64,000 bases of DNA from Hypericum androsaemum (GCA_963995505.1 OZ023195.1:4050109-4114108), one strand, 5' to 3'; counted from the first letter of the stretch, positions 1-12,377 are shown. A program made the numbers and translations. Notes: a model not told the origin generated them from the sequence alone.

Positions 1-431
1 GAGCAATCTGTGCGGTACTTCGACCCTCGCTAGCCAAAGTCAGCCTATTCTCACTTTCTCTCAATTCTAATACGTAAGAGGAAAGAAAGAACACACAAGT
101 ATGAGACTCTTGTGAAAATACTAGTGTATTACTCAACTATGAGATTTTGAGGGATCATTACAAATGAGGGTGGCAAATCTTTTATATACACATCCATGGA
201 AGGATCCACATAATTGCCAACTACCATCTACCTAATAATTACAACTCCTATCTACCAATTACCACCTACTATTTTTCTTGGAGTATTCTAGAATGCCCTG
301 TAACATTCCGTAGAGCAATCTAGAATACTCTCCTCTTCTCTCGTGGGGTTTTCGGAAGGCTCTTTGGTTCTCTGCAATATTTCTCGGCCATCCGCCCCAT
401 TTTTTAGCCTCAAGGAAGTCATCCCATGACA
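1..431 (-). repeat. 3' LTR of the TR-GAG-like element (cut by window edge)
   Basis: It aligns base for base with 2088-2518 with scattered substitutions. It shares the CATGACA end and the long block around the repeated 'gtatgagactcttgtg' motif. About 24 bases are missing at the window edge. Confidence 0.9.
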
Positions 432-440
432 TTCTTCCCC
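432..440 (-). other. Polypurine tract of the TR-GAG-like element
   Basis: The minus strand reads GGGGAAGAA immediately before the 3' LTR, which is the expected position for plus-strand priming. Confidence 0.75.
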
Positions 441-529
441 ACATATTCTCGCGACACCCACGTCACGGTCTCGCTCTTCAAAAATTTTGCTTCGACTTCC
501 CGCTAGCGTCGCCATCCAGTTGACTCTTC

Positions 530-1906
530 TCATGCACCAAGTGTTGCTTCTTCCTTGGTGCGTGTTGGGACTCCTCGCGACTCGAATTTGCCCTCTTCTT
601 GGACCGCTTTCTTGTTCACCTCGCTGAGCTTGTGGGTGTCGGGGAGCGCACACATCGACTCCTTCGTCAATGCCTCCTTCGCACCATCGAATACCCTTCG
701 GTACTCCTCGTCCCACTTCCAAGCTCGCCCCTTATTGCCTACTTCTCGCATAGGCGGGGACTTCTTCGGTGGCTTCGCAGCTAACTCGCCTTTGACTTCA
801 TCATGATCACCCACCTCCTCATCATGGCTCACAACCTTGAGGGAACTCAACACCCAAAGGGAAACAAGACTTGCATCATCCTCATCGCCTCCGTCTTGTT
901 CCTCCTCCCCATGGATCAAGGCTGAAAGCTTAGACTTCTTTAGGCACTCTCTCGCTCGATGAGGTCCTTCGCAAATGAGATATCCTCAGGACTTCTCACG
1001 CTTCTTCCCATCCTTCTCGTCCTTCCTAGCATAGCGTGAGTTGGAGAAAAAACCTCGTCCCTTGCTTGATGAGCGCGAACGACATTCCTCGCTATCGCTG
1101 CTACTCTCCTCATGCCGCCTATCTTTTGGCGACTCTGGCCTCCAAAACTCGATCAATGATTCAACCGTCGCAATGGCTGTTGACAGATCTTGTACCCCAT
1201 GTCGCTGTAATTCCGTCTTTGCCCATGGTTCTAACCCATCTACGAAAGCAAAGAGTGACTCCTTCTCTGTCATATCTATATTTTTCAATAGCAACTCTGA
1301 GAACTCCTTTATATACTCGTGCACATTTCCCTTGTGCTCAAATCTTTGGAGACGTGCACGTGCCTCGTGCTCCACATTCCCCAGATAGAATTGGCCCTTG
1401 ATCTCCCTCCAGAAATCAGCCCAAGTGTTCATCACGCATCGACCTTGCTCCATCTCACCATGTTTCCTCCTCCACCATAATATTGTGGTGTCGTTGAGGT
1501 AGAGGGACGCGTTACGAATCTTTACTGCATCATCCTTGATGCCTATCGTCTCAAAGTACCTCTCGAGGCCCCATAGAAGATTGTCAAGCTCCTTTGCATC
1601 CCTCGTGCCGTTGAACTCCTTCGGCCTTTGAACATCCCCATGTCCTATCGAGGGGGTTGCTACTCTGTTTGTAACCGCCTTCACACATAAAGAAACTTCC
1701 TCTTGTATGGCATCAAACTCGGCAAGAAAATTCATCCTCACCTCCTCAATTTGCACTTGTAAGTTTCTAACCGCGGCATTGAGGGCACCTTGCATCTTGC
1801 ACTCGAGCTCGTTGAGTACCCCTTGCATTTTCCCCTCGAGCTAGGCATCTCCATGCTCTAGCTCCTCGATGCGTTGCGACAAGTTCTCTAACCGACTCTT
1901 AGACAT
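530..1906 (-). pseudogene. Degenerate Ty3/gypsy-type gag with zinc-knuckle and pol remnants
   Basis: The best-preserved stretch (986-1828) has retrotransposon gag hallmarks: RPKEFNGT, a WW..K core, QF..G and a Glu/Lys-rich tail. The same frame continues upstream to an ATG at 1906, interrupted by TAG at 1841-1843. It continues downstream past TGA at 986-988 into a partial zinc knuckle (CEGPHRAREC), then into a stretch resembling the RT/RNase H boundary (W.WDEE...F...KEALT...ALPD) near 640-735. A separate ATG at 2040-2038 opens a Lys/Arg-rich leader of about 38 codons. The stops make it non-functional as read, unless they are bypassed. Family assignment is firm for gag and moderate for the pol remnant. 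Confidence 0.82.
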
Positions 1907-2049
1907 CTCGAGTTGCAACCTTGCTAGCCATCTTGAGGCACCGACTTATCCTTACGAGAAGCCTTCCTTTCCCCGATAGGCCTCCCCTCTTTTCTTGGAA
2001 CATGGTCTACTGCAGACGCTTCCTTCTCTCGTGTCGCCATCGTAACCTA

Positions 2050-2061
2050 GCTCTGATACCA
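2050..2061 (-). other. Primer-binding site (initiator Met tRNA)
   Basis: The minus strand reads TGGTATCAGAGC, complementary to the 3' end of plant tRNA-iMet. It starts two bases inside the 5' LTR end at 2064. Confidence 0.88.
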
Positions 2062-2063
2062 AT

Positions 2064-2518
2064 TGTCACGGACAAACTCTCCCACTCGAGCAATCCGTGC
2101 AGCACTTCGATCCTCGCTAGCCAAAGTCAGTCTACCCTCACTTTCTCTCAACTCTAACCCGTAAGAGGAAAGAAAGAACACACAAGTATGAGACTCTTGT
2201 GAAAATACTAGTGTATTACTCAACTATGAGATTTTGAGGGATCATTACAAATGAGGCTGGCAAGCTCTTTATATACACATCCATGGAAGGATCCACATAA
2301 TTGTCAACTACCATCTACCTAATAATTACAACTCATATCTACCAACTATCACCTACTATCTTCCTTGGAGTATTCTAGAATGCCTTGTAACATTCTGTAG
2401 AGCAATCTAGAACACTCTCATCTTCTCTCGTGAGATTTCCGAAAGGCTCCTTGATTCTCTGCAACGTTACTCGGCCATCCGCCCCATCTTTTAGCCTTGG
2501 GGAAGTCATCCCATGACA
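2064..2518 (-). repeat. 5' LTR of the TR-GAG-like element (455 bp)
   Basis: Complete LTR with TG...CA ends, matching 1-431. No target duplication can be tested because the other outer boundary is off the window. Confidence 0.88.
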
Positions 2519-3244
2519 AAAGTCCGAGGAAACTTTTATTTTCAAAAGCGCCCTCGAAGTTTCTTTAAAATTCCCGTGTTACCCATCTTTTAAATTACGC
2601 GAAAATATTATCTAAAGAAACTGAGAATTACAATATCAAATGCCCTACTGTTCGTGCGGGATCCAAAGTGGCAGATCCAAAGCATTTAATTTCTCAAAAT
2701 TTTGCTTAAAAACTTAAGAATTACAAATTAACTAAATATCAAATACCATAACCATTTATCCGAGGATTGGTATGGTAATGAGCAATTACATGAATTTAAG
2801 TGAATACTGATGATATATATGGAATGGTAATAATATATCATATCGTAGTTATTATTTTTCATGGTTATGGAAACTTTTGGATGCTTGTTAGGTATTCGTT
2901 TATGAGGAAATTTCTTTCTGGTGTAGCTAGGAGACATCACTTTGGAAATGTAGCGTGCTCGTATTGGGGCGTTGATTTATGCATCGCATCCATTACCTTT
3001 GGGTACTCTTTTTTCTCTATCTTTGTTTTCCACTTAATTTTACCAAGGCAGAATTTTAATGCGGTTATATCATCATATCCGTATCAGGAATGTCAACCCC
3101 AGAGGTTATAAATATGTATTAATTATATTGATGAAAATTTTACTTAGCTAGGAATCATCATTGTGTCACAATAATTTTTTTTCTAAAATGTGAAGCTCGA
3201 CAAATTATTTGGTCAAAGTAAGCAATTTTGTGACTCTTATCTTT
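2519..3244. other. AT-rich spacer; 3' flank of the MATE gene
   Basis: No gene seen. The part nearest 3244 is the likely 3' UTR of the minus-strand MATE gene. Small ORFs here have no recognisable motif. Confidence 0.5.
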
Positions 3245-6200
3245 TTATGAGCTACCATTTTGGTCTGTTAATTTCTCAATATTGTTTTCTGCAGTACTTG
3301 ATTGCCCTCCCCATTTCCTTATTCTATCTTCAGCAATGGAAGCCTGCATTTTATTTTAACACGAACAGTAAAAAAAATTGTTAATATCTTTTAAAAGATT
3401 GAATCCTCAACTAAGAAACTATTGCAATTGTAAAAAGAATGGTCAAAATGCAACTTTACCTCAGTGTTCCAGTTTGTTTTGTAGATCATACCAAATAGGA
3501 TAATCGTCTGCGCAATCGTGCCCATCAGCATTCCAATCCAAATCCCCTGAAACCAATAAAATTATTATCCAAATCCCCTGAAACCAATAAAATTATTATC
3601 ATATTGATAAAAAAACATAAATTAACCAACGCTTTATTTTAACTTAATTAAGAGGTCTTGATTTTGAAAAAAATTAGAAATTCTACTCAACTCAAATTTA
3701 AATTAGGTTATTCAATAGATTTTTCGATATACAATAGGTGTCTCAATACAAATGGTTCAGCCGAAAAAATATTAAGTACTCACACTAATTCCTAAGGTTG
3801 CACGAGGTGCAATTATTAAATAATGTAGATGTTTAATCAGCCCTTATTATACTTAAATTAAACTCTAACCAAAATTAGACAACACGTACACATAGTCTTG
3901 AGTTGGATATAAAAGCTCTTAGTCGGTCCAATACTTTAATAAATTTCGTTCAAAAGGTCATGTTGGACTATGAATTCACAATGAGTACGATTGCTTAAAA
4001 TAAATTAAATAACACCTATCAATATTAAGATTTTGGTTAAAGACGAAGATTGTAACAATTTGTAACGAAGATATAATTGTAATTTTCGACAATATGTCAA
4101 AACTTCTTTTTCGTTAAATCAAGACATGGATAAGAGATAAAAGATGTACCTTGACTCCCCAGTCCACAACGAAACCCAATGTGAGACCCAACGGCACCCC
4201 AAACACATAGTAGCATCCAACATTGACATACGCTACGACAGTTTGCCATCCAGCTCCAACCGCAACACCTTGAGAATCAGCGAGTGCACACAAAAATCAT
4301 TCTCACGAACTCGAAATCGACAGAAATTGAACTATCATATATAAGTTACCGGAAAGAACAGGCTGGACGTTGTTGATGACAATGCACAGAGATAGTAACG
4401 GAGTTAGCTCGGAGACGAGCTGTGTAACGTCAGAGTCGTTGGAGAAGAGAGATGGGTATATGGAACTCGTCGAGATGAGGATCATAGAGAGGATCAGGCC
4501 GATCATGAAAGATGATATTACAGCTACCACTAGTGAAAACTTGGCTGTCCTTGGATGATTTGCCCCTAGTTCGTTTGATATTCTCACACTGCAAAAAGAG
4601 AGTTTCATCCGACAATGTTCGACTCTAAATACCCGAGATATAACTATAAAAAAAATACCAACAAATTTATGCTTATATTTCTGTTAATTAATAACAGTGG
4701 TTGATGCCCTGTAGTTGAAAGTTTTCGAGAGAGTGGGAAGCAATTCACTAACCTTACAGCCGCGTTCATTCCCATTGCTACCATGACCGCCCAGCCCAAT
4801 ATGTTCATGCTGGATGTCAAAAGAAGAGCAAAACCGAACTAATGGGTAAGGTTCCTCGTTCGTACGGTAAAGGTTCGAGTCGATTAATCTAAGTTTAAGT
4901 CAGATAGGATATTAAACGGCGAGAAAAATTATCCATACCGAATTTTAAGATTGTGTATCACTTTTTTGTTATGATGTGATGCCACCACTTGTTTAAACAG
5001 AAAAAGGAAAAATAAAATAATTCATGTAAAGAACACTCACCAAATCGACAAGGCATCCACTGATATTTCAGCATTCTTCAAGTACCCTGCGAATAGTATC
5101 AATGCCATGAAGTACCATACCTCTAAGCTGCAAGATAACAAATTTCACTTGTGTCAAACATAAGCTAGCCCAAGTTGGTCTAAGAAAACATACACCTATA
5201 ACATAGTTATTACGAAAAATTACACGGCATGAATCCAAATTAGTCGGTTTGTCGGCGCTTACCAAAGCATGACAGCAGAAGCAAGCGACAACCTAACAAA
5301 GCTCCACAAATTCTGAAATGCTTTCAAAGAGAATCCTGTCCATGCCCGCCCACAAGTCCCACTAATAATGTAGATGAACTGGGCCGCATCTATGAAGATC
5401 CACGAGCCATTCAACACCACCGCGGCCCCGACCAATCCCCAGCCCAACTTCAGCATCAGCAGCCAGCTGAGAACCGTGTGCAGGACCAGAGCCACAGCTG
5501 CTATTATAGCCATCACGTACATCTTGCTCTGGGACTGCAGGAACTTAGCCATCGGGAAGTTGAACGCGTAGGCGAACAGCTGCGGGATCATCCATATCGC
5601 GAAGATCCCCGCGGCTTTCGAGATTGCAGACGTTTGGCCTATGAGGAGTAGGAGTGGCCAGGCGAAGATGTAGAGCAGGGAGAGGATTAGTGCTGTTGCG
5701 GTTAGGATGATCCATGATCTTTGCAGGTAGACACCGAGCATGTCTAGCTGCCCTGCTCCATATGCTTGTCCGCATAGCGTCTCCAGGGCACTTCCCATTC
5801 CAAGCTACAATTGAAACACATAACACATATGTAGTTGAATAAGATACTCTGTTAGATCGACTACTTTCCGGACAACTACTAAGTTGATTAGTCTAGGTTC
5901 GAGTCGGATGGGACCTTAAAAGGTGACAAAGTTTTCTAAACAAGTTTTAACACTAATGTGTTCCCAACGGATTGAAATATTCTTATCAGTTGGCCTAAGT
6001 GCTTATTGGTGGCTGGAACTGAGATTAATCGGTCAAATAAAAAACTTATTCCAAATAATATATTTTATTAAAGTCAACTAGAACAAAATTGGAGTGTAAT
6101 TCGTTTTAAACAGACTTACTAAACTCTAGTAAACAGCGTAAGATTCATATTTAGCATACTTGAATTGTAATTGGTACAATTAATGGACGACCTGTCACGT

Positions 6201-7938
6201 GCCAGTAATTTTCACAGTGACAATTCTCTCGTTCACCTAACTTCAACGACCGGAGCACATGAAAAATACTAACACTTGAACAATAAGTAAAAAATTATTC
6301 TAATTTAATTAGAATTCTCAAGTAAAATTCTAAAAATTATCACAATTAAATATTTTTTAAGTGTAATTGTTTCACCATTTAAATATCTTTCTTGACTAAA
6401 TGTATATTAATTTGGCTAAAAATAGTCTCATACCAAGTTGTTTCAAAAAAAAGTGGTGGCCGCTTTATTTAGCCATATTTTTTTCTCTCTTTCCGAAATG
6501 ATTCGACCATCCTAATTTGGGAAAGAAATAAATATATGTGTTAATCTATGCAATGAAAACGGATACTTAGATTAACTGGTAAGAGAGATATAAATTGAGT
6601 TATTTTAATTTAATTATTTCTCAGGATTGGATCTTTGGAAACTTAGCATGGTTAAATGCTTATCGGAAGAGCTTTGACACCTTCTATAAGTATTCCCAGC
6701 CTGAACTTATATTAATCGACTGGATATCAAATTGTATAACCAAATAAAATCTATTCAATAAAAAGATATATGCATTCTATGAAACGTGTCCATGCGAGCG
6801 ACCACTGATTAGTTATGACTATTATTTTGATCGGTTGCATCGCGAAGGCGAACAATTAAATATCATGGCACAGGCGTTATAAATATCATAGTACACCGTT
6901 ATAAATATCATGGCACATGCGTCTAGGCAAACAATTAAATACGGATGACACTTAGTTGGGCTCCGGTCTGCGAAACATATAGAAAGGATATGCATATATA
7001 TCGGGGTAGATTTGGTGGGGACTGGGTAGTCCCCAACTATGGGGATTAACTCAAATTAATATCACTACACATTCAAACCAATATCACTTCACGTGCAAAC
7101 CAATATCACTTCATAAGTAAATCAGCGTCTTCTAAACCAATATTACTTCACATGCAAACCAATATCACTTCACATGCAAACCAATAACACTTGATAGGTT
7201 ATTGACCATCAGATTTAAAGATAATCAAATCTGATAGCCCAAAATGTAGTCCCCACCTATGGACAAATTTTCTTTAGTCCCCACTCAATCCGGTCTCCAT
7301 ATTTATAGGAGGATAACTCTTAATATGATATTTTTTATTCATAAAATTAATGGTGTAAAATATTTACTTTCAAAAAAAATTTAAAAAAATCCAGCTTAGC
7401 CATAGACAACTGTTATGGTAACAAAAATGAAATATAAAAAAAGGGATTATCGAACTTTTTTCTGAATTTGGATGCTAGACTCTAAACTCAATTTCTATTT
7501 ATGTAATTTTTCTTCAACTATTATTAAAATTTTCCTTTTTAGAAAAATACATCAATTCTCCATCCTGTACTAGTGATATGCCTCAAAGACAAAGAAACAG
7601 GAATTGAAGCGTGTTACCATGACGCCGAAGGAGAAGCCGGCGATGACCGAGTTCTCGATGGAGACGGCGGCGAGGGCGATGGTGCTGACGTGTCCGGAGA
7701 AGACCTGGGTGATGGCTCCGAGGGAGTACTGGCATATGGAGGTGAAGATGGCCGGTCCGGCGAGGAACCACAGCGTCTTGAACTCCCTATAGAACTCCCT
7801 GGAGAAGTCTCGGACGCCCTTAATGGGAGCGATGTCATGGGCTAGAAGTGCATGGGAGGAAGGCCTCCGGTTGGTCTCCGGTAGGGTTCCGTCGTCTCTA
7901 GCTCCGGCGATAAGGAGTGGCTGGCTTGAGTCCTCCAT
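3245..7938 (-). CDS. MATE efflux transporter (DETOXIFICATION family, DTX20-29-like clade)
   Basis: Eight exons on the minus strand: 7938-7618, 5804-5263, 5127-5041, 4809-4753, 4588-4350, 4268-4150, 3546-3460 and 3343-3245. All have GT-AG junctions and together give 516 codons plus stop, normal for plant MATE proteins. A hydrophilic N-terminus (about residues 1-50) is followed by about 12 membrane segments. Family landmarks are [49 protein letters not shown]-type (here [15 protein letters not shown]) and GVKGIWIGML. The C-terminus is soluble, ending in DQNGSS. MATE proteins exchange protons for flavonoids, alkaloids, hormones or metals at vacuolar or plasma membranes; the substrate here is unknown. 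Intron 1 (1.8 kb) holds a MITE. The exon 7 acceptor lies in a 31-bp tandem duplication. Confidence 0.93.
3538..3599. repeat. 31-bp tandem duplication spanning the MATE exon 7 splice acceptor
   Basis: Two identical 31-bp copies (3538-3568 and 3569-3599) each contain the minus-strand pyrimidine tract, CAG and the first bases of exon 7. The proximal acceptor, with the exon starting at 3546, restores the conserved frame [10 protein letters not shown]. The distal one would add 31 nt and shift the frame. Confidence 0.95.
7004..7296. mobile_element. MITE-like element, family A, copy 1 (in MATE intron 1)
   Basis: About 290 bp and nearly identical in layout to 12074-12367. It has imperfect terminal inverted repeats (AGATTTGGTGGGGACT versus GGATTGAGTGGGGACT after reversal). 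Inside are several copies of a roughly 22-bp unit (AACCAATATCACTTCACATGC), then a small hairpin around CAGATTT...AAATCTG. No coding capacity. A clear target duplication is not seen at this copy. Confidence 0.82.
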
Positions 7939-10058
7939 CTAACGAAGGTGGGATAATGGTAGCTGGGGCTTGGAAATTTTTGGTTGGGGGGAATTGCATG
8001 GGAGAATTTGTGAGGTGTGCTATGTTCTGGGTGTACAGACACTATAGTCAACTAGCAACAACTTTCCATGTTGGGTACTAAAGTAGAAGAATATATAGAA
8101 GGTTTCCGTAAGGTAGTAACGCGAGTAATTTTACGGTAGTCATTACGTAACGTAACAAAAAAAAGATTGAATTTAGATTTCTTTTTTTTTTCTCTATCCA
8201 TCTCGGTGACATTTGTAGATGGGATATTTTGATGTTAGTTGGGTCAATTGTCCTCATGGTAGGCGGTCCACGACTTGCTATGAAGTTTTTCTCCGACCTA
8301 ATTTGATATCATAGTTATTCAAAAAGCAATTATCTATGTCATACTTTTCTGCGGAAATAGAATATCGTGCTCTTACTATAAAAGCGATTTTTGCAAGAAA
8401 TTGATATTCCGTGTCAATTTTGGTGCTACCTATCTTTTTTAGGATAAACATAGAATGTGCTGATTTTTTTTTCTTGTAGCATTAATGCTTTACTATACGT
8501 GGAGGAGGGAGAACCGCCGATGTGATTTTTTTCTGTACTTACAAAATAGGTCTAAATGGATGCATTTAATAGCAAATAATTGCAAGTTAAAGTAAACCCA
8601 CTTGGAAATGACCGCAGTTCTGACTAAAATGGACACACTTTGATTCATGATTTTTTAATAATTCAAGAGGGGGAGGTTGATGATCATCAGAACCCTCATT
8701 AACCTGAGACAAAATATGTGGAACAGTTGTATTCATGTTAGGTGTATTGGGGCGATTCAATTTACAATGAATACCTAGGGCATTTATATGTGTCGCTAGC
8801 TAATAAGATAAATCAAAATAAATAAAATAACTATATGGATAGATAATTCCTAAAAAATAAAACTAACAAGAAAATCAAATATCCTAATAGAAAAATAAAC
8901 TTCTAGGAAATAGAGTAAGGAAAATTTACAGCTCAAAAATTACATGTTTAAATGTAGTATTGAGTAATATCACATAATTTTATTCAGTCAAGATTATCAG
9001 TTTTACTTTGTATTACTGTACTCTGATCTTTGGTTTCGTATTAATGCACAAGTACATCCATTTAAATAGAATTATCACCAACGGTTAGTCAGGCCAGAGA
9101 ATTATAGTAAGTTAGAAATATTATATTGATTAATAAAATTTTACTTACCAAAAAAATTTTGGTGGCCGTCCTACGTATGCAAAAAAAATCCTTTTTTGAA
9201 TATTAACCAAAATCCATTTAAAAAAAATTGGAGGGTAGATGGTCTGAAATGTTGGGTCAATATAACGAGCTGGACATATTGACGAAAATTTCGGCGTATT
9301 GGATATTAGTATAGTTCTCGTAGTTTTATATATCCGCTGTAAAAGACTTGTGCCAATTTTGATACACTTGGCATAATTTTTTGATAGGATTAATAAAATT
9401 TTATTTATCAAAAAATATATAACGGGCTGGACACTCACTACATAGTATATATCCAAAATGGGAGAGCAACCAAAAATTAAAGTCACACACCACCTGTAGG
9501 CTAAACTTTTTTAAAAAGGGTAAACTATATACACCACTATAGACTAGAAGTACACTTCGCGATTGGTTTTGAATCTCTAGTATTTGGACTCCAATAAAGT
9601 TGAATTATATTTTAGGGATGGCTTTCCAAAAATGACATGAAGGTAATATTTTTTCTAAATAAATTCAAAAATCACTTACCGTTGAACCCACTTCCATCGG
9701 TCAACTTAAGCTGATTTTAAAGCCAATTTTTGGCAGTTGAACTGTTGATTTGGTAATTTAAAAAGGAAAAAAAACTGCTGTTTGGCTAATGACAGCGGAA
9801 ATTTGAGATTTTATATACCAGGAGGATCAGTGTTTCAGTTCTGATTTTTTTTTAAAAAAATATTGAACAGCTCATGGTCCACGCGTCCATTGACTCTTTC
9901 AGACAAAATCAAAAGTTGGATCGAGGACCAGTAACACATGGACATGGGGTAATATATATTAATTTGTTGGAGTCACTGGCTTCCTGCATTAAAAAGTGAA
10001 CTCATGCGCCGTGCTTTTTTACATCTTTTATTACTGCAAGCAGGGCTGTGCATTCCAT
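7939..10058. other. Intergenic, MATE promoter side; no gene seen
   Basis: AT-rich. About 8000-8100 is the likely 5' UTR and promoter of the MATE gene. ORFs such as 9145-9486 (-) lack motifs and lie in simple AT-rich sequence. Confidence 0.5.
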
Positions 10059-10243
10059 TCCGGTTTTGGATTAAGTGGAGACAATATAAAAATTATTCCC
10101 ACCGAAAAATTTTTGTTTAGACCATTAGATTTCATTAGAAATCGTGTCTACGGATTTGAGAGTCACTAAAAATTGTATTTATAAGTATAATAACTTGATC
10201 CATTTCAGTGGGGACAAAAGTTATCCCCACTAAATCTGAACCC
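10059..10243. mobile_element. Small MITE-like element with 11-bp target duplication
   Basis: 185 bp flanked by perfect direct repeats GTGCATTCCAT at 10048-10058 and 10244-10254. The ends form imperfect inverted repeats (GGTTTTGGATTAAGTGGAGA versus GGTTCAGATTTAGTGGGGA) resembling the ends of family A. Noncoding. Confidence 0.7.
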
Positions 10244-10254
10244 GTGCATTCCAT

Positions 10255-12073
10255 CCAAAAAAAATGCAGGGCTGTGCACTCAATAATTGTCGATTTTTTT
10301 ATCGAATACTGAATTAGTTAAAAATTGTCTATCGATCCTGATTGCGTAAACGGTGATTTAACTTTTGTGCTCCAAGTACAATCCAGGACAGGAATCCAAA
10401 CATTGGAAAATGGAAAAGGCTTTTTAAATATATAAAAAATCAATGTTGATCCATTGCTTCCGGAATCTGCCGGATCTTCACATATATTTGAAATCTTACC
10501 TACTAATTTCCTTTGAATAAGGCAGTCTATATATACTGTGGTGGACTGATTTGCGTAGCTGGACTGCTCTTGTAAAGTTCTGCTATTGTGGTGTAAATAA
10601 AGTATTGGGTAAATATTCCTCCATAGAGTATACTTATCAAAACATCGAATTTTCTTAATGTGATTAAGGAAGCGACAATTAGTATGAACAATAAATTGGA
10701 CCAATAGGGTAGTGCTTATTGTAAGTTCGTAACTATCTGTGAGTTGGATTAAGGCCATAGATATTAGGTGTGACCAATATGAATTAGCTTTGTAGCTATT
10801 TGTATTGTTGGAGATGTGTACCCATGGTATTTTTGGAGTAATATGATTTCTACCTTTACAAAAAAAAAGGTAAAATCTCTGTCATTTGGTTAGAAAATTT
10901 AGAATGGCAAGGTAGTGTATGAAAGTATGAAACTACAAGTACACTTTAACAAAAAAAATTAGATAAATTTTACAAGTTTTCTCCATATAGACATTAAATT
11001 TACCAAACAGAAAAATTCAACAGCCCAAAAATTAATATTATGTTAAAGAAAAATTTAGATGTATCCGACTAGTCAAAATTTATGAATCTTCTAAAACGCA
11101 CCCTTAGAAAAGTTTGTCACTATTTCAAATGTTTTTTATGAAGGGCCACTATCAATTGTTGACGGATACTACTAGTATTGGACTGAATTAAGTGAATTGG
11201 CAATAGTTAATTATTAGGTGCACCTGACTATACATATATTATAACTTTGGTTCGATAACGTTTTATACAAGATTGTCAAGAATTTCAACAGAAAAATTTT
11301 TAAAATAAAATTGAAGGTAATATTCTAAACAAGATTTTGAGTTTAATAAGTGAAGCATATAGTATCTATAGAAGTCCCCAAACATTACTCGGCAACGCTT
11401 ATCAACATGATAAAAAAAGTATTTATCGAAAACAACTGATAAAAAAACCGAGAAAACAAATATGTTGTCATTTCTGATTTGTCTTCAGCTGTTGCAATAA
11501 TTAGCAATCAAATCACTCAAAGTCCAAAGGACACTGTCTTTCTTTTATTTATTTATTTTTGACGGGTCAAATCTTTCTTTTGTTTATGACCTAACAGTCA
11601 ATTGATCACCTTTGGCGTTTGCAATTACATGTTGCCACAAAGAATGGCGGTTGATGATTCTCTTAAATTTGGATTATCTCACTACTTTCTCAGAAAGATT
11701 ATCACACTTTATTTTATATTTTTTGATAAAAGTATGCACTATATTTGTAAACCGTATTTGGACTTTAAATAAATTTTCATTTTCGATATGATTGAGTATC
11801 TTGATGAACTAATTAATTTAAATTTGACTCTGGTATAATTTTTTAATGGTGGCGCAAAACTTTCTCACCAAGTATTTACTCTTGGATCTAACTCAGAATC
11901 TTTAATTAAGACAGAGTAACTCACATTATCTTCATTTTTTGTTGATATATGTGTCAAATAGTTCAATTATAGTCAAGTTTAGGGCGATAATTAATGTAAA
12001 ACAATCACGAGCATATACTTTTCCCTTTATAAGAAGCTTCGAAATTTGCAGGCGAAGGGACGGCAATATTCAG
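10255..12073. other. AT-rich intergenic; no gene seen
   Basis: The 146-codon ORF at 10318-10758 (-) has no recognisable domain and sits in low-GC DNA. It is treated as chance. Confidence 0.5.
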
Positions 12074-12367
12074 GGGTGGATTTGGTGGGGACTGGGTGTG
12101 TCCCCAAATATGGGGACTAACTCAAACCAATATCACTACACATATAAACCAATATCACTTCACATGCAAACCAATATCACTTCATAAGTAAACCAGCGTC
12201 TTCTAAACCAATATTACTTCACATGCAAACCAATATCACTTCACATGCAAACCAATAACACCTGATAGGTTATTGTCCATCAGATTTAAAGATAATCAAA
12301 TCTGACGGCCCAAAATATAGTCCCCACCTATGGACAAATTTTTTTTAGTCCCCACTCAATCCGATCT
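12074..12367. mobile_element. MITE-like element, family A, copy 2 (complete, 10-bp target duplication)
   Basis: 294 bp, flanked by perfect CAATATTCAG at 12064-12073 and 12368-12377. Terminal inverted repeats are GGATTTGGTGGGGACT and GGATTGAGTGGGGACT (14 of 16 match). The core contains repeated 22-bp units and the same CAGATTT/AAATCTG hairpin as copy 1. The 10-bp duplication suggests a Mutator-like transposase, though the TIRs are short. Confidence 0.85.
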
Positions 12368-12377
12368 CAATATTCAG

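Larger units (their letters stand above)
1..2518 (-). mobile_element. Non-autonomous LTR retrotransposon with gag only (TR-GAG-like)
   Basis: Two closely similar direct repeats (1-431 and 2064-2518) flank about 1.63 kb. The complete LTR begins TGTCAC and ends ATGACA on the plus strand, giving the TG...CA ends of LTR elements. Read on the minus strand, the LTR at 2518-2064 is followed two bases later by a primer-binding site for initiator-Met tRNA. A degenerate gag comes next, and a purine tract abuts the second LTR. No intact protease, reverse transcriptase or integrase fits in the interior; only a short RT/RNase H-junction-like piece remains. This is the architecture of TR-GAG elements, which depend on an autonomous partner. 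The outer 24 or so bases of the left LTR lie outside the window, so the target duplication cannot be checked. Confidence 0.88.

Noticed and set aside
4870..4915. GGTTCGAGTC motif, also near 5895
   Set aside because: The tRNA B-box-like string recurs, but no cloverleaf fits; probably an old repeat relic.
7573..7845. 90-codon plus-strand ORF over MATE exon 1
   Set aside because: Antisense shadow of a GC-rich first exon.
9145..9486. 113-codon minus-strand ORF
   Set aside because: Ile/Phe/Lys-rich reading of AT-rich repeat-like DNA, with no recognisable domain.
10318..10758. 146-codon minus-strand ORF
   Set aside because: No known motif, AT-rich composition, no splice or promoter support; chance ORF.
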